Shown: piece after piece, positions 1 to 8,080 of the stretch
How the letters are laid out: the number at the start of each line of letters is the position of its first letter
Numbering within the stretch: the stretch's first letter is position 1
Source: Woeseiaceae bacterium
GTDB lineage: Bacteria; Pseudomonadota; Gammaproteobacteria; Steroidobacterales; Woeseiaceae
NCBI GenBank assembly: GCA_030066625.1
Contig: JASJBG010000014.1
Span: 1-45,517 of the forward strand
Direction: 5' to 3'
DNA: 45,517 bases
Position numbers and translations under genes: made by a program
The notes under the pieces: generated by a model
What the model saw: only the letters and a program-made list of their open reading frames with translations
Databases searched by the model: none
What the model was told of the DNA's origin: nothing

Positions 1-1
1 G

Positions 2-457
2 AGACGCACGACGCACTTTTTGATAGCCGCACTAGCGACCGCGTTCTGCGGATCCGCTTTTGCCAGCGATATTTACCGTTACACGGATGCGAACGGCAAC
101 ATTCACTACGGTGACCGCCCGACGGGTGCAGCGAGTGAACAGCGCGTCGCGATCGTGTCCCGGCGTACCGATAATGCAGCCGTACAGGCGGCCTACAACA
201 CGCGCTACGGCGAGCCCAGGAACGGTTCCGCCGCAAATGATGAAGAAGACCGGCCGATGACCCGCGCCGAGCGCCGTGCGAAGGCTGAGGAGCGCGCGGC
301 GACCTGCCAGCGCTACCGTGATCGCCTCGAGACTCTCGTTACGTCACGTCGCCTCTACCGCGAGGACGAGAACGGCGAGCGCGTGTATCTGGACGACGCC
401 GAGTCGCAGGACGCGCGCACCAAGGCGGAAGAACTGGTCCAGGAATACTGCGACTAG
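2..457 (+). CDS. DUF4124 domain exported protein (5' partial)
   Basis: The reading frame is open from base 2, so the true start lies upstream of the window; a TTG at 20 is in frame but falls inside what looks like a signal peptide. Residues before it (R-R-T-T-H-F) plus the hydrophobic stretch ending G-S-A-F-A-S give a basic n-region, h-region and cleavage site. The mature part begins with D-I-Y-R-Y-T-D-A-N-G-N-I-H-Y-G-D-R-P, the hallmark of DUF4124, a small beta domain common in gammaproteobacterial envelope proteins. The rest is charged and probably helical, with two Cys (in T-C-Q-R-Y and near the C-terminus, E-Y-C-D). The function of the family is unknown. A second DUF4124 protein is encoded at 20682. 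A strong terminator follows, so the gene ends its transcription unit. Confidence 0.75.
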   Translation, partial: RRTTHFLIAALATAFCGSAFASDIYRYTDANGNIHYGDRPTGAASEQRVAIVSRRTDNAAVQAAYNTRYGEPRNGSAANDEEDRPMTRAERRAKAEERAATCQRYRDRLETLVTSRRLYREDENGERVYLDDAESQDARTKAEELVQEYCD

Positions 458-485
458 CCAACGCCCGGGCACACCGCCAACGCAC

Positions 486-522
486 AAAGGGGCCGCAGGC
501 ACTGCCTGCGGCCCCTTTATTC
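486..522 (+). terminator. Rho-independent terminator
   Basis: A perfect 14-bp stem (486-499 with 505-518, AAAGGGGCCGCAGG and its complement) encloses a five-base loop. It is flanked by an A-rich 5' side and a T-rich 3' side, so it could act in both directions. It separates the DUF4124 gene from algZ. Confidence 0.85.
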
Positions 523-535
523 ATTCAGACGGCGC

Positions 536-541
536 TACAAT
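536..541 (+). promoter_or_regulatory. candidate -10 box for algZ
   Basis: TACAAT lies 28 bases before the algZ start codon and matches the sigma-70 -10 consensus at five of six positions. No convincing -35 element is present at 16-18 bp, since that position falls in the terminator stem, so an activator or another sigma factor may be needed. This call rests on sequence inspection only. Confidence 0.3.
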
Positions 542-569
542 ACGGGCCTCGTGACTGAGGAGGCCCGGC

Positions 570-1631
570 TTGGCCGCTGATCCGGAATCCAGGGAAACGC
601 AGGCCTACCTGCCCGACTTTTGTGCCGCCGGCACGGTGTTCGTCGTCGTCCTGATCGCGGAGCTCGTTGCGATCGCGGTCACGCTCGCCGCGCACGGCGA
701 GAACGCCCAGTTCCTCGTCGAGCTGTCCAAAACCTCGTTCTTCGTCCTCTGGTTCGCGCTGCTCGGCTCGCTCTTGATGTGCCAGCTGCGCGAGCGCCTC
801 GAAGGGAGCGGCAAGACCCGCGCGTTCGTACTGAGTTTCGCGATCCTGCTGGTCCTCTGCCTGGCGCTGGCCGAGATCGCCTGGCAGCTCACGCAGCGCT
901 TCCCGGACCTGTTGTTCATCGAGAGCTCCCACGGCGTATTCGTGGGTCGAACCTTCGCGATCGGCGCAATCGTCATCGCGCTGGCCATGCGCTACCTGTA
1001 CGTATCGAGCGAGTGGCGACGCAGCATCGTGCTCGAGGCGCAGTCTCGTATCAGTGCGCTGCAGGCGCTCATCCGGCCCCACTTCCTGTTCAACAGCATG
1101 AATACGATTGCGGCGCTGACCCGCACGGACCCGCGCCAGGCCGAGGAGGCCGTCGAGGACCTGTCGGACCTGATGCGCGCCAACCTGGGCGGCTCGAAAG
1201 ACCAGACCTCGCTCAAGCAGGAGTTCGAGACCGCCGCCATTTACCAGCGCATCGAGAAACTCAGGCTCGGCGACCGGCTGAACGTACGCTGGGACATCGG
1301 CGACCTGCCGATGCGTGCGCAGATCCCGAGCCTGACGATACAGCCGCTGCTCGAGAATGCGATCTACCATGGCATCGAGCTGCTACCGGACGGTGGCGAC
1401 GTGCTTGTCACGGGCCGGCGCGACGGCAAGTTCCTGACGATCGAGATCGCGAACCCGGTCGCGGCCAATCGCGAGCGCAAGCAGCAAGGCAACAAGATGG
1501 CGCTGTCGAACATACGCCAGCGCTACGAGCTCGCCTACGGCGCGAGGGCCACGGTGGACATTGAGGAAGGCGACGACGCCTATCTCGTTCGCCTGCGGTT
1601 CCCGGCCGAGGGCCTGGAGAAAACCGAGTGA
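570..1631 (+). CDS. algZ: AlgZ/FimS-type sensor histidine kinase
   Basis: This 353-residue inner-membrane kinase of the LytS/His_kinase family is the partner of the LytTR regulator that follows. Four hydrophobic segments occupy about residues 20-145 with almost no periplasmic loop. They are followed by the family phosphoacceptor motif R-P-H-F-L-F-N-S-M-N (His171) and an ATP-binding N-box (L-L-E-N-A-I-Y-H-G-I-E). The start is TTG at 570; no in-frame ATG is suitable, and AGGAGG at 557-562 is well placed. The order algZ-algR-hemC-hemD is that of Pseudomonas, where AlgZ/R controls type IV pili and alginate. Which genes it controls here cannot be read from the window. The gene ends in a GTGA overlap with algR. 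Confidence 0.85.
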   Translation: MAADPESRETQAYLPDFCAAGTVFVVVLIAELVAIAVTLAAHGENAQFLVELSKTSFFVLWFALLGSLLMCQLRERLEGSGKTRAFVLSFAILLVLCLALAEIAWQLTQRFPDLLFIESSHGVFVGRTFAIGAIVIALAMRYLYVSSEWRRSIVLEAQSRISALQALIRPHFLFNSMNTIAALTRTDPRQAEEAVEDLSDLMRANLGGSKDQTSLKQEFETAAIYQRIEKLRLGDRLNVRWDIGDLPMRAQIPSLTIQPLLENAIYHGIELLPDGGDVLVTGRRDGKFLTIEIANPVAANRERKQQGNKMALSNIRQRYELAYGARATVDIEEGDDAYLVRLRFPAEGLEKTE

Positions 1632-2371
1632 GAGTCCTCATCGTCGACGATGAGGCGCCGGCGCGCGAACGCCTGATGCAGCTCGTGGGCGACATCGACG
1701 GCTACGAAGTGGCCGGCGAAGCCGGCAACGGCAACGAGGCCGTCGAGTTCACCGCCCGCGACAGGCCCGATATCGTGCTGCTGGACATCCGCATGCCCGG
1801 GCTCGACGGCATCGAGACGGCGCACCACCTGAACCAGGTGGAGGACCCGCCCGCGATCGTCTTCACAACAGCCTACGACGAGTACGCGATCGATGCTTTC
1901 GAGGCGCGAGCGATCGGTTACGTGCTGAAGCCGGTTCGGCGCTCACGCCTGGAAGCCGCCCTGAAGCAGGCATCTCGGCTCGCGCGCTCGACGCTGGCGG
2001 AGGTCGCCAGCACACCCGGCGTCCAGTCGCAGCGGCAGCACGTCTGCGCGCGTGCCGCAGACCGGCTGACGCTGATACCGATCGAAGACATCAACTACTT
2101 TCGCGCCGACCAGAAGTATGTCGCCGTCCATCACAAGGGCGGTGAGAGCCTGATCGACGAGTCGCTGAAGTCGCTCGAACAGGAATTCGAACAGTTCGTC
2201 CGCATTCATCGCAGCGCGCTCGTTGCCGTCGACAAGATCGAACGACTCGAGAAAACCAGCGACGGCAAGCAGCGCGTGGTAATCAGGGAATGCTCGCAAG
2301 ACGAGGACGATGCGCTGATAATCAGCCGTCGACACGTCGCCGAAGTTCGCCGGCGGCTGAAAGGAGGCTGA
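1628..2371 (+). CDS. algR: AlgR-type LytTR response regulator
   Basis: This 247-residue protein has an N-terminal receiver domain with the acidic pair D7-D8, phosphoacceptor D53 (L-L-D-I-R-M-P-G), T80/T81 and K101. A LytTR DNA-binding domain covers about residues 140-240 (Y-F-R-A-D-Q-K-Y-V and F-V-R-I-H-R-S motifs). It should be phosphorylated by the upstream AlgZ-like kinase. The start codon is GTG overlapping the kinase stop by four bases, a sign of translational coupling. LytTR regulators bind paired direct repeats; I did not find a convincing pair close by. Confidence 0.87.
   Translation: MRVLIVDDEAPARERLMQLVGDIDGYEVAGEAGNGNEAVEFTARDRPDIVLLDIRMPGLDGIETAHHLNQVEDPPAIVFTTAYDEYAIDAFEARAIGYVLKPVRRSRLEAALKQASRLARSTLAEVASTPGVQSQRQHVCARAADRLTLIPIEDINYFRADQKYVAVHHKGGESLIDESLKSLEQEFEQFVRIHRSALVAVDKIERLEKTSDGKQRVVIRECSQDEDDALIISRRHVAEVRRRLKGG
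2361..2367 (+). promoter_or_regulatory. strong ribosome binding site for hemC
   Basis: AAGGAGG lies inside the last codons of algR and seven bases before a TTG codon. It decides the hemC start, because the encoded K-I-R-I-A-T-R-K-S sequence is the usual HemC N-terminus and no ATG is available there. Confidence 0.7.
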
Positions 2372-2374
2372 CAT

Positions 2375-3301
2375 TTGAAGATCCGCATCGCGACGCGCAA
2401 GAGCGCGCTGGCACTCTGGCAAGCCGAGCATGTCGCCGCCCGCCTTGGAGAACTCGACGAGGTCGACGACGTGGAGCTCGTGCCGCTGTCGACGCGCGGC
2501 GACGAGATTCTGGACCGCAGCCTGCAGAAGATCGGCGGCAAGGGCCTGTTCATCAAGGAGCTCGAAGTCGCGATGCAGGAGGGTCATGCCGACATCGCCG
2601 TGCACTCCATGAAGGATGTGCCGGCCGAGATGCCGGAGGGCTTTGAACTCGCGGCTCTGCTGGAGCGGGCGAACCACGCCGATGCATTGGTGGCCCCGGC
2701 CGGGGTGTCGTTCGACAGCCTGAAGGATGGCGCCCGTATCGGGAGCTCGAGCCTGAGGCGACAGGCGCAGCTGCGGATGCTGAGGCCCGACTTTCACGTC
2801 GAACCGCTGAGAGGCAACGTCAACACGCGGCTGGCCAAGCTCGATGCCGGCGACTACGACGCGATCATCCTCGCGGCTGCCGGTCTGGAGCGGCTCGGCA
2901 TGAACGACCGTATCAGCCAGCAGTTCGAGCCTGCCCAGATGCTGCCGGCCGCAGCCCAGGGCGTCATCGGCATCGAATGCCGGGCCGGCGACGATGCCAT
3001 CATCAACGTGCTGTCCGCGCTCAATCACGGCCCGACGATCTCGACGACGCTCGCGGAACGCGCGGTCGCACGAACGCTCGACGCGAGCTGCCAGTCGCCC
3101 GTAGCGACCTACGCGACGATCGACGGCGATACGCTCACGGCGACGGCGCTGGTCGCCCTGCCCGATGGCAGCGAATCCCTGAAGAACTCGGTGTCGGGCA
3201 GCACCGCGGACGCGGAGTCGCTCGGCGTCACGCTGGCAGAAACGATGCTCGCCGACGGCGCCGGCGATCTCCTGGAACGCGCCGAGGCGATGAATGCCTG
3301 A
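2375..3301 (+). CDS. hemC: porphobilinogen deaminase (hydroxymethylbilane synthase)
   Basis: HemC polymerises four porphobilinogen molecules into hydroxymethylbilane for haem and sirohaem synthesis in the cytoplasm. The 308-residue length is normal. Visible motifs are T-R-K-S-x-L-A-L-W near the N-terminus, H-S-M-K-D-V-P with catalytic Asp81, S-S-S-L-R-R-Q (128-129 Arg pair) and the dipyrromethane cofactor cysteine C239 in L-D-A-S-C-Q-S-P, where many homologues have Gly-Gly-Cys. The start is TTG with a strong Shine-Dalgarno sequence. The gene follows algR by three bases and overlaps hemD by eight, as in the Pseudomonas alg-hem cluster. Confidence 0.96.
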   Translation: MKIRIATRKSALALWQAEHVAARLGELDEVDDVELVPLSTRGDEILDRSLQKIGGKGLFIKELEVAMQEGHADIAVHSMKDVPAEMPEGFELAALLERANHADALVAPAGVSFDSLKDGARIGSSSLRRQAQLRMLRPDFHVEPLRGNVNTRLAKLDAGDYDAIILAAAGLERLGMNDRISQQFEPAQMLPAAAQGVIGIECRAGDDAIINVLSALNHGPTISTTLAERAVARTLDASCQSPVATYATIDGDTLTATALVALPDGSESLKNSVSGSTADAESLGVTLAETMLADGAGDLLERAEAMNA

Positions 3302-4055
3302 CCCGTTCCTGGACGGCCTCGGCGTGCTCGTCACGCGGCCGCGGGGGCAGTCGTCCGGGCTGGTAGCAGCCATCGAGGCCGCGGGTGGTGAAGCCATCCT
3401 GTTCCCGGTCCTCGATATCGTTGCGCGCAACGTTGATACCAACCCCGGCAAGGCAGACCTGACGATATTCATCAGCGGTAACGCCGTCGAGCATGGGCTT
3501 CGCTATGCGGAGGGTCGCCTCGTTGCAATCGGACCGGCGACCCGGGCCGCGATCGAAGCAGCGGGTCGCGAGGTCGATGTCTCACCCGCGAGCGGCTTCG
3601 ACACCGAGCACCTGCTCGAGGAGCAGGCGTTCGCGGACGTCCGCGACCTCAAGGTACGTATTGTCCGCGGCGTCGGCGGCCGCGAGAAACTCGCCCGCGA
3701 GCTCACCGCACGCGGTGCCGAGGTCGAGTACGTCGAAGTCTATGAACGGAAGCTGCCCACTTACACCGCCAACGTCCTTGCCGACGTGGAGTCGCGCTGG
3801 CGACGCGGCGAGATCGGGGCGGTGGTCGTCATGAGCGTGGAGTCACTCCAGAACCTTGCCGCGCTGCTGCCCGACGCGAGCGCGGCGATGCTTCCGAAAA
3901 CCCCACTGGTTAGCCCTGCGGCACGTGTGATAAAAGAAACGCTTGTTGACTACCCGGGCTGTCCCGCGGTGCTCGCGGCGGGAACGCACCCGGGCGACAT
4001 CGTCGACGCCATCCTGGCCGCCAGCGACAGCCGAACACCCCGGACGAACCAATGA
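3294..4055 (+). CDS. hemD: uroporphyrinogen-III synthase
   Basis: HemD closes and inverts ring D of hydroxymethylbilane to give uroporphyrinogen III. The family is poorly conserved, and the call rests on the N-terminal pattern G-L-G-V-L-V-T-R-P-R-G-Q, the core F-I-S-G-N-A-V-E and A-I-G-P-A-T-R, the T/S-V-E-S-L-Q-N-L motif, the normal length (253 residues) and the position directly after hemC. The ATG overlaps the hemC stop by eight bases, and the stop overlaps the next ATG by four. Confidence 0.93.
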   Translation: MPDPFLDGLGVLVTRPRGQSSGLVAAIEAAGGEAILFPVLDIVARNVDTNPGKADLTIFISGNAVEHGLRYAEGRLVAIGPATRAAIEAAGREVDVSPASGFDTEHLLEEQAFADVRDLKVRIVRGVGGREKLARELTARGAEVEYVEVYERKLPTYTANVLADVESRWRRGEIGAVVVMSVESLQNLAALLPDASAAMLPKTPLVSPAARVIKETLVDYPGCPAVLAAGTHPGDIVDAILAASDSRTPRTNQ

Positions 4056-5287
4056 GCGACACAGACAAGAAGGCCGGCGACGTCGAGCCCGACGACGCGG
4101 CGTCCACCGAAACGACGTCCAGCGCGGAGCCCGACGCGGGATTCGGTTCCCTCGAGGAGTTCGAGACAGCAGGCCGCGAGGACGAGGCGCCGGCCACCGA
4201 CGCGGGCCAGTCGCGCGGCAACGGCGGTTCGATTGCCTGGCTGTCGCTTTTGCTCGCCATCATCGGCGTCGCCGGTGTCGGCTATCTCATCGTTGATGGC
4301 ATGCGCTCGGCCGGCAGCGAGGGCGAGACCCGCGCGGCTGTCGAGGGCGTCTCGGGCCGACTGGACGCGGCGAATTCATCGGTCGAGGACATTCGCAGCG
4401 AGATAGCGCGCCTCGACGGCGAACTGGAGAACGCGCGTTCCGGCGACGCGCGCCTGAGCGCCGACATCGACCGCCTGCAAAGCGATCTCGAGCGCCGCGG
4501 CCAGCTGTTCGATTCGCTGCCGCCACGCATGAGCTCGATCGAACGCAGCGTCGCGGCGCTGCAGGGCGTTTCCATTGACGCACGCAACACCTACCTCGTG
4601 GCGGAAGCCGAGTACTACATGCAGATCGCCAACGCGCAGTTGCAGCTCGCGGGCAATCCGTACCTGGCGTCGCTCGCGCTCGAGCAGGCAGATGACCGGC
4701 TGCTGCAGCTTGCCGACCCGGCGCTGACCGACGTGCGCCGTGCCCTGTCGGATGAGATGGCGGCGCTCGAAGTCATGGAGAAGCCCGATGTGGCCGGCGT
4801 CACGCTGACGCTCGCGAGCCTTGCACGCGTCGTCGACTCGCTGCCGCTCAAGAGCGCGACGGACGGCGCGGAGGGCGAATCGGAGACGCAGGCCGAAGAC
4901 GCCGAACAAGCCGGTGGCGTCAGCCGCGCCTGGGGTTCGGTCAAAGGCGCGTTCTCCGGCCTCGTCAAGGTTACGCCACCCGGCGACGAGCAGTCGCCTC
5001 TGCTGGTCCCCGAGGCCGAACCGCTGATTCGCAGCAACCTGTCGCTGCAGCTGCAGGCCGCCCGGCTGGCGCTCCTGCGCGGCGAGCAATCGATCTTCGA
5101 ACAGAGCCTCGAAGACGCCGATGCGTGGCTCGTCACCTACTTCGATACGACGAGTGAGCAGGTGATCGGCGCGCGTACGACCATCGGCGAGATCCGCGGC
5201 GATTATTCGAGTGTGTCCGCACCGGATATTTCCGGGTCGCTCAGGCTGCTGCGCCAGTTCAAGACGCTGAGCGAGTCGACCGAATGA
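4052..5287 (+). CDS. hemX: HemX-type membrane protein
   Basis: This 411-residue protein has an acidic, low-complexity cytoplasmic N-terminus (about 1-58), one transmembrane helix (about 61-82), and a periplasmic coiled-coil stretch rich in A, E, R and L (about 90-170) followed by a helical domain. It matches the HemX family of the gammaproteobacterial hem operon, often called uroporphyrin-III C-methyltransferase. It has none of the SAM-dependent methyltransferase motifs, so that label should not be taken as an activity. Its role is probably structural, in a haem-synthesis complex with HemY. It overlaps hemD and hemY by four bases each. Confidence 0.88.
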   Translation: MSDTDKKAGDVEPDDAASTETTSSAEPDAGFGSLEEFETAGREDEAPATDAGQSRGNGGSIAWLSLLLAIIGVAGVGYLIVDGMRSAGSEGETRAAVEGVSGRLDAANSSVEDIRSEIARLDGELENARSGDARLSADIDRLQSDLERRGQLFDSLPPRMSSIERSVAALQGVSIDARNTYLVAEAEYYMQIANAQLQLAGNPYLASLALEQADDRLLQLADPALTDVRRALSDEMAALEVMEKPDVAGVTLTLASLARVVDSLPLKSATDGAEGESETQAEDAEQAGGVSRAWGSVKGAFSGLVKVTPPGDEQSPLLVPEAEPLIRSNLSLQLQAARLALLRGEQSIFEQSLEDADAWLVTYFDTTSEQVIGARTTIGEIRGDYSSVSAPDISGSLRLLRQFKTLSESTE

Positions 5288-6483
5288 AATTCGGCCTGAT
5301 CGTCGTCGTTCTCGCGTTCCTGAGCGCGGTGGCCGCACAGGCCCTGCTCTCGGATCCGGGCTACGTCGCGATCAGTATTCGCGGTTACACGATCGAATCC
5401 TCGGTACCGGTGCTGCTCGGCGGCGTCGTCGCACTCGTGTTCGCGCTCTGGGCCGCGAAACAGATCTGGCAGGCGCCGCGGCGACTCGGCGCCGCCTACG
5501 GGCGCGGCCGGGCCGAGCGTGCCGGCAAGAAGCTCACGGCCGGGATGATCGAGGTTGCCGAGGGAAACTTCGCGCGCGGCGAGAAGCTGCTGGCGCGAGC
5601 GGCCGGTTCCAGCACCTCGCCCCTGTTCAACTACCTGCAGGCCGCACGCGCCGCGCACCTTCAGGGACACGACGAACGCCGCGACGAATGGCTCAAACTC
5701 GCCTATGCGGAAACCCCCGAAGCGACCAATGCCGTGCTGCTCACCCAGGCCGAGTTCCAGCTCGACCGCGGCCAGTACGAGCACGCGCTGGCGACCTTGA
5801 GGCGTATCGAGGAGAACTCCCGCGATCACAGCTACGCGAACGCGCTGCTCGGGCGGCTGTATTTCCGTCTCGAAGACTGGGACAGCCTGCGCGAGCTGTT
5901 GCCGCGGCTCGGCAAGCACGGACGCGTCAATGCGGAGACCGTCGAAAAATGGACCGTCCGGGCACACGCGGAAGCGCTCGCCGGTGCCCCGGACGGCGAC
6001 GCCCTCATCGCACGCTGGAACGCGGTGCCGCGCAAGTACAAGAACGACGAGCGCCTGCTCGAGCCGTACTACACGGCGCTGATTCGGGTCGGCATGCACG
6101 ACAAGGCGGAGAAGGAACTCGTTGCCGCGCTTAAGGCCAGGTGGCGCGGCCCGCTCGTGCGCCTGTACGGCATGGTCGAGGGCATGGACGCGACCAAGCA
6201 GCTCAAGCAGGCGGAGACGTGGCTCCAGAAGCACGCCGAGGATCCCGACCTGCTGCTCGCGGCGGCGAGACTGTGCCTGCGCAACGAACTCTGGGGCAAG
6301 GCGCGCAGCTACCTGGAATCGGTCATTACCTTGAGGCCTACCCCCGAGGCCTACCAGGTCTACGGCCGGCTGCTGAACCAGCTTGGCGAAGGCGACGCGG
6401 CTGCCGATGCCTATCGCGACGGCCTGAACATGGTCGCCGACGGCGGCAAGCTCACGGCGATTCCCCATCTCGACGCCGACTAA
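5284..6483 (+). CDS. hemY: HemY-type TPR membrane protein
   Basis: This 399-residue protein is of the gammaproteobacterial HemY type and is unrelated to Bacillus protoporphyrinogen oxidase HemY. Two N-terminal hydrophobic segments (about 3-20 and 41-58) form the HemY_N region. The rest is helical with TPR-like repeats (for example Y-A-N-A-L-L-G-R-L-Y and A-Y-Q-V-Y-G-R-L-L-N-Q-L-G-E-G-D-A-A). It acts at the inner membrane with HemX, and its exact role in porphyrin metabolism is unsettled. The ATGA overlap with hemX implies coupled translation. Confidence 0.9.
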   Translation: MKFGLIVVVLAFLSAVAAQALLSDPGYVAISIRGYTIESSVPVLLGGVVALVFALWAAKQIWQAPRRLGAAYGRGRAERAGKKLTAGMIEVAEGNFARGEKLLARAAGSSTSPLFNYLQAARAAHLQGHDERRDEWLKLAYAETPEATNAVLLTQAEFQLDRGQYEHALATLRRIEENSRDHSYANALLGRLYFRLEDWDSLRELLPRLGKHGRVNAETVEKWTVRAHAEALAGAPDGDALIARWNAVPRKYKNDERLLEPYYTALIRVGMHDKAEKELVAALKARWRGPLVRLYGMVEGMDATKQLKQAETWLQKHAEDPDLLLAAARLCLRNELWGKARSYLESVITLRPTPEAYQVYGRLLNQLGEGDAAADAYRDGLNMVADGGKLTAIPHLDAD

Positions 6484-6487
6484 GCCG

Positions 6488-7327
6488 ATGACAGATACGA
6501 CATGGGTCGTCGGCGTTGGCTACACCGGGGCGCGGTTGCTCGAGCAGCTGCCCGGCAGCGTCGGCGTCAGCCGCTCGGGCGACGGCGGCAAAGTGATCCG
6601 ACTCGACCTCGACGCAGGTGGCGTTCCGGCTGCGGACGCTCCCGGCGCGATCGTGTACACCGTTCCACCGCCCCGCGACAGCGATAGCGACCGGCGCCTT
6701 GAGAGCCTGCTCAGCATGCTGCAGCCCAAACCGAAACGCTTCGTGTACCTGAGCACCACCGGCGTCTACGGCAACCGCGACGGTGGCCGGGTCGACGAGA
6801 CGACGCCGGTCCGCCCCGAATCCGAACGTGCACAACGGCGGGTCGCCGCCGAAACCGCATTGCAAACCTGGAGCGAGGATGGCGACGTTGAGATCGTAAT
6901 CCTGCGCGTGCCCGGGATCTACGGGCCCGGCCGACTCGGGCTCGACCGCATCCGCGAGCGAGCCCCGGTGATCGACGACGCGGAGGCCAACCCGGGCAAC
7001 CGGATCCACGTGGACGATCTCGTCCGCGCCTGTATCGCGGCGCTCGACGCGGCCGTGCCGGCCGGCATCTACAACCTGGGCGACGGCGACACGCGCTCGT
7101 CGAGCTGGTTCACGTTCGAGGTAGCGCGCCAGGCGGGGCTGGAACCGCCGCCCGTCGTCAGCCTGGCCGAGGCCGAACAGACGTTCAGCCCGATGCGGCT
7201 ATCGTTCCTCTGCGAGTCACGGATTGTGGACGTCGAGCGGATGCGCACAGTCCTGAAGCCGGCCCTCGCATACGCGGACGCCAGCGACGGCATCGCTGCG
7301 TCGCTGGCCGAAGCCTCGACGAACTAG
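6488..7327 (+). CDS. atypical SDR / NAD(P)-dependent epimerase-like protein
   Basis: This 279-residue Rossmann-fold protein has an N-terminal G-V-G-Y-T-G-A-R-L-L nucleotide-binding loop, an S-T-T-G-V-Y-G segment in place of the usual active-site Y-x-x-x-K, and P-G-I-Y-G-P-G-R followed by R-I-H-V-D-D-L near the substrate side. This resembles the YeeZ-like atypical SDR group, whose members often lack the full catalytic triad. The substrate is unknown. It sits four bases after hemY and is probably the last gene of the alg-hem operon. Confidence 0.8.
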   Translation: MTDTTWVVGVGYTGARLLEQLPGSVGVSRSGDGGKVIRLDLDAGGVPAADAPGAIVYTVPPPRDSDSDRRLESLLSMLQPKPKRFVYLSTTGVYGNRDGGRVDETTPVRPESERAQRRVAAETALQTWSEDGDVEIVILRVPGIYGPGRLGLDRIRERAPVIDDAEANPGNRIHVDDLVRACIAALDAAVPAGIYNLGDGDTRSSSWFTFEVARQAGLEPPPVVSLAEAEQTFSPMRLSFLCESRIVDVERMRTVLKPALAYADASDGIAASLAEASTN

Positions 7328-7331
7328 GCCG

Positions 7332-7970
7332 TCAGGGCTTGCTGCGACGGCTGTCCAGCCACTCGACGAGCGGCTCCCACTCCTCCCAGTCCGGCCAGGC
7401 GAGGTACTCGGGCAGTTCGAAGATGCCGAGTCCGCGGGTGTAGGCGCGGATGTAGTTCTGGGCCTCGCGGAGCGCCGCGACGTAGGGCACGCGGGTCTTG
7501 GTCAGGTACTCGTCGAGATCGTCCCAGATCAGCGTGTTGTCGCGGACGCGATTGGCCACGGTGGCAATCTTCGCCTGCTTCCGCTCGACCTTGCCGACGT
7601 GCTTCAGCTCATCGAGAAACACCGTCGTCGCCTGCATGTCGATCGTGGACGGCAGCACCGGCACGATGATCGTTTCGGCGTGCTTGACGAGGTTCGTGAG
7701 CTCCTTGCCGTGGGAGCGCGCGGGCGCATCGATGACGAGAACGTCGGCATTGCGCGGCGCGTGCTTCAGGCCATCCTCGAACCCGGCGACCGCGTGAATC
7801 TCCGCGCGGTCCGCTGGCCGCCGGTCGAGCCAGTCGAGGCTCGAGCGCTGCGGATCGTAATCCGCGAGCGCCACCGTGGCGCCCTCGGTCGCGTAGTAGG
7901 ACGCAATGTTTGTTGCAAGGGTGCTCTTGCCACAGCCACCCTTGGCGTTCATCACCATAATGTGCCGCAT
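7332..7970 (-). CDS. orphan ParA/MinD-like ATPase
   Basis: This 212-residue P-loop ATPase starts with a deviant Walker A motif (K-G-G-C-G-K-S-T, residues 10-17, signature Lys10 and Lys15). It also has D-Y-D-P-Q (Walker A') and V-L-V-I-D-A-P-A (Walker B). There is no N-terminal helix-turn-helix domain, and no parB-like gene or parS-like repeat is nearby, so this is not chromosome parAB. Small ParA proteins of this kind place protein clusters in the cell; the cargo cannot be told from the context. It is a single gene, convergent with the SDR gene and divergent from dapF. GGGGAG precedes the ATG. Confidence 0.82.
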   Translation of the reverse strand: MRHIMVMNAKGGCGKSTLATNIASYYATEGATVALADYDPQRSSLDWLDRRPADRAEIHAVAGFEDGLKHAPRNADVLVIDAPARSHGKELTNLVKHAETIIVPVLPSTIDMQATTVFLDELKHVGKVERKQAKIATVANRVRDNTLIWDDLDEYLTKTRVPYVAALREAQNYIRAYTRGLGIFELPEYLAWPDWEEWEPLVEWLDSRRSKP

Positions 7971-8012
7971 GAAATCTCCCCGGAGGTATGTTGTCGTTGT
8001 TCGACGGGCAGT

Positions 8013-8028
8013 TATGTAAAACTACATA
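8013..8028. repeat. inverted repeat between parA-like gene and dapF
   Basis: TATGTA and TACATA form a perfect 6-bp inverted repeat around AAAC in the 110-bp divergent intergenic region. The left arm also coincides with a weak -10 position sixteen bases after TTGTCG (7991-7996). It may be an operator or promoter element for one or both genes. Confidence 0.35.
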
Positions 8029-8080
8029 GCGTTAGCGCAAAAGTCCATCCGGCCGTTTGCAGCTTGCTAAACTCCGCGCC

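Noticed and set aside
570-2371. AlgZ/AlgR as evidence for alginate production
   Set aside because: No alginate biosynthesis gene is in the window and the pair is widespread in species without alginate.
1943-3472. Long minus-strand open frame of 509 codons across algR, hemC and hemD
   Set aside because: It is antisense to three well-supported genes, has Arg/Gln/Asp-rich composition typical of GC-rich shadows and no recognisable motif.
4052-5287. HemX as a uroporphyrinogen methyltransferase
   Set aside because: No SAM-binding motif is visible; the protein is a membrane-anchored coiled-coil protein.
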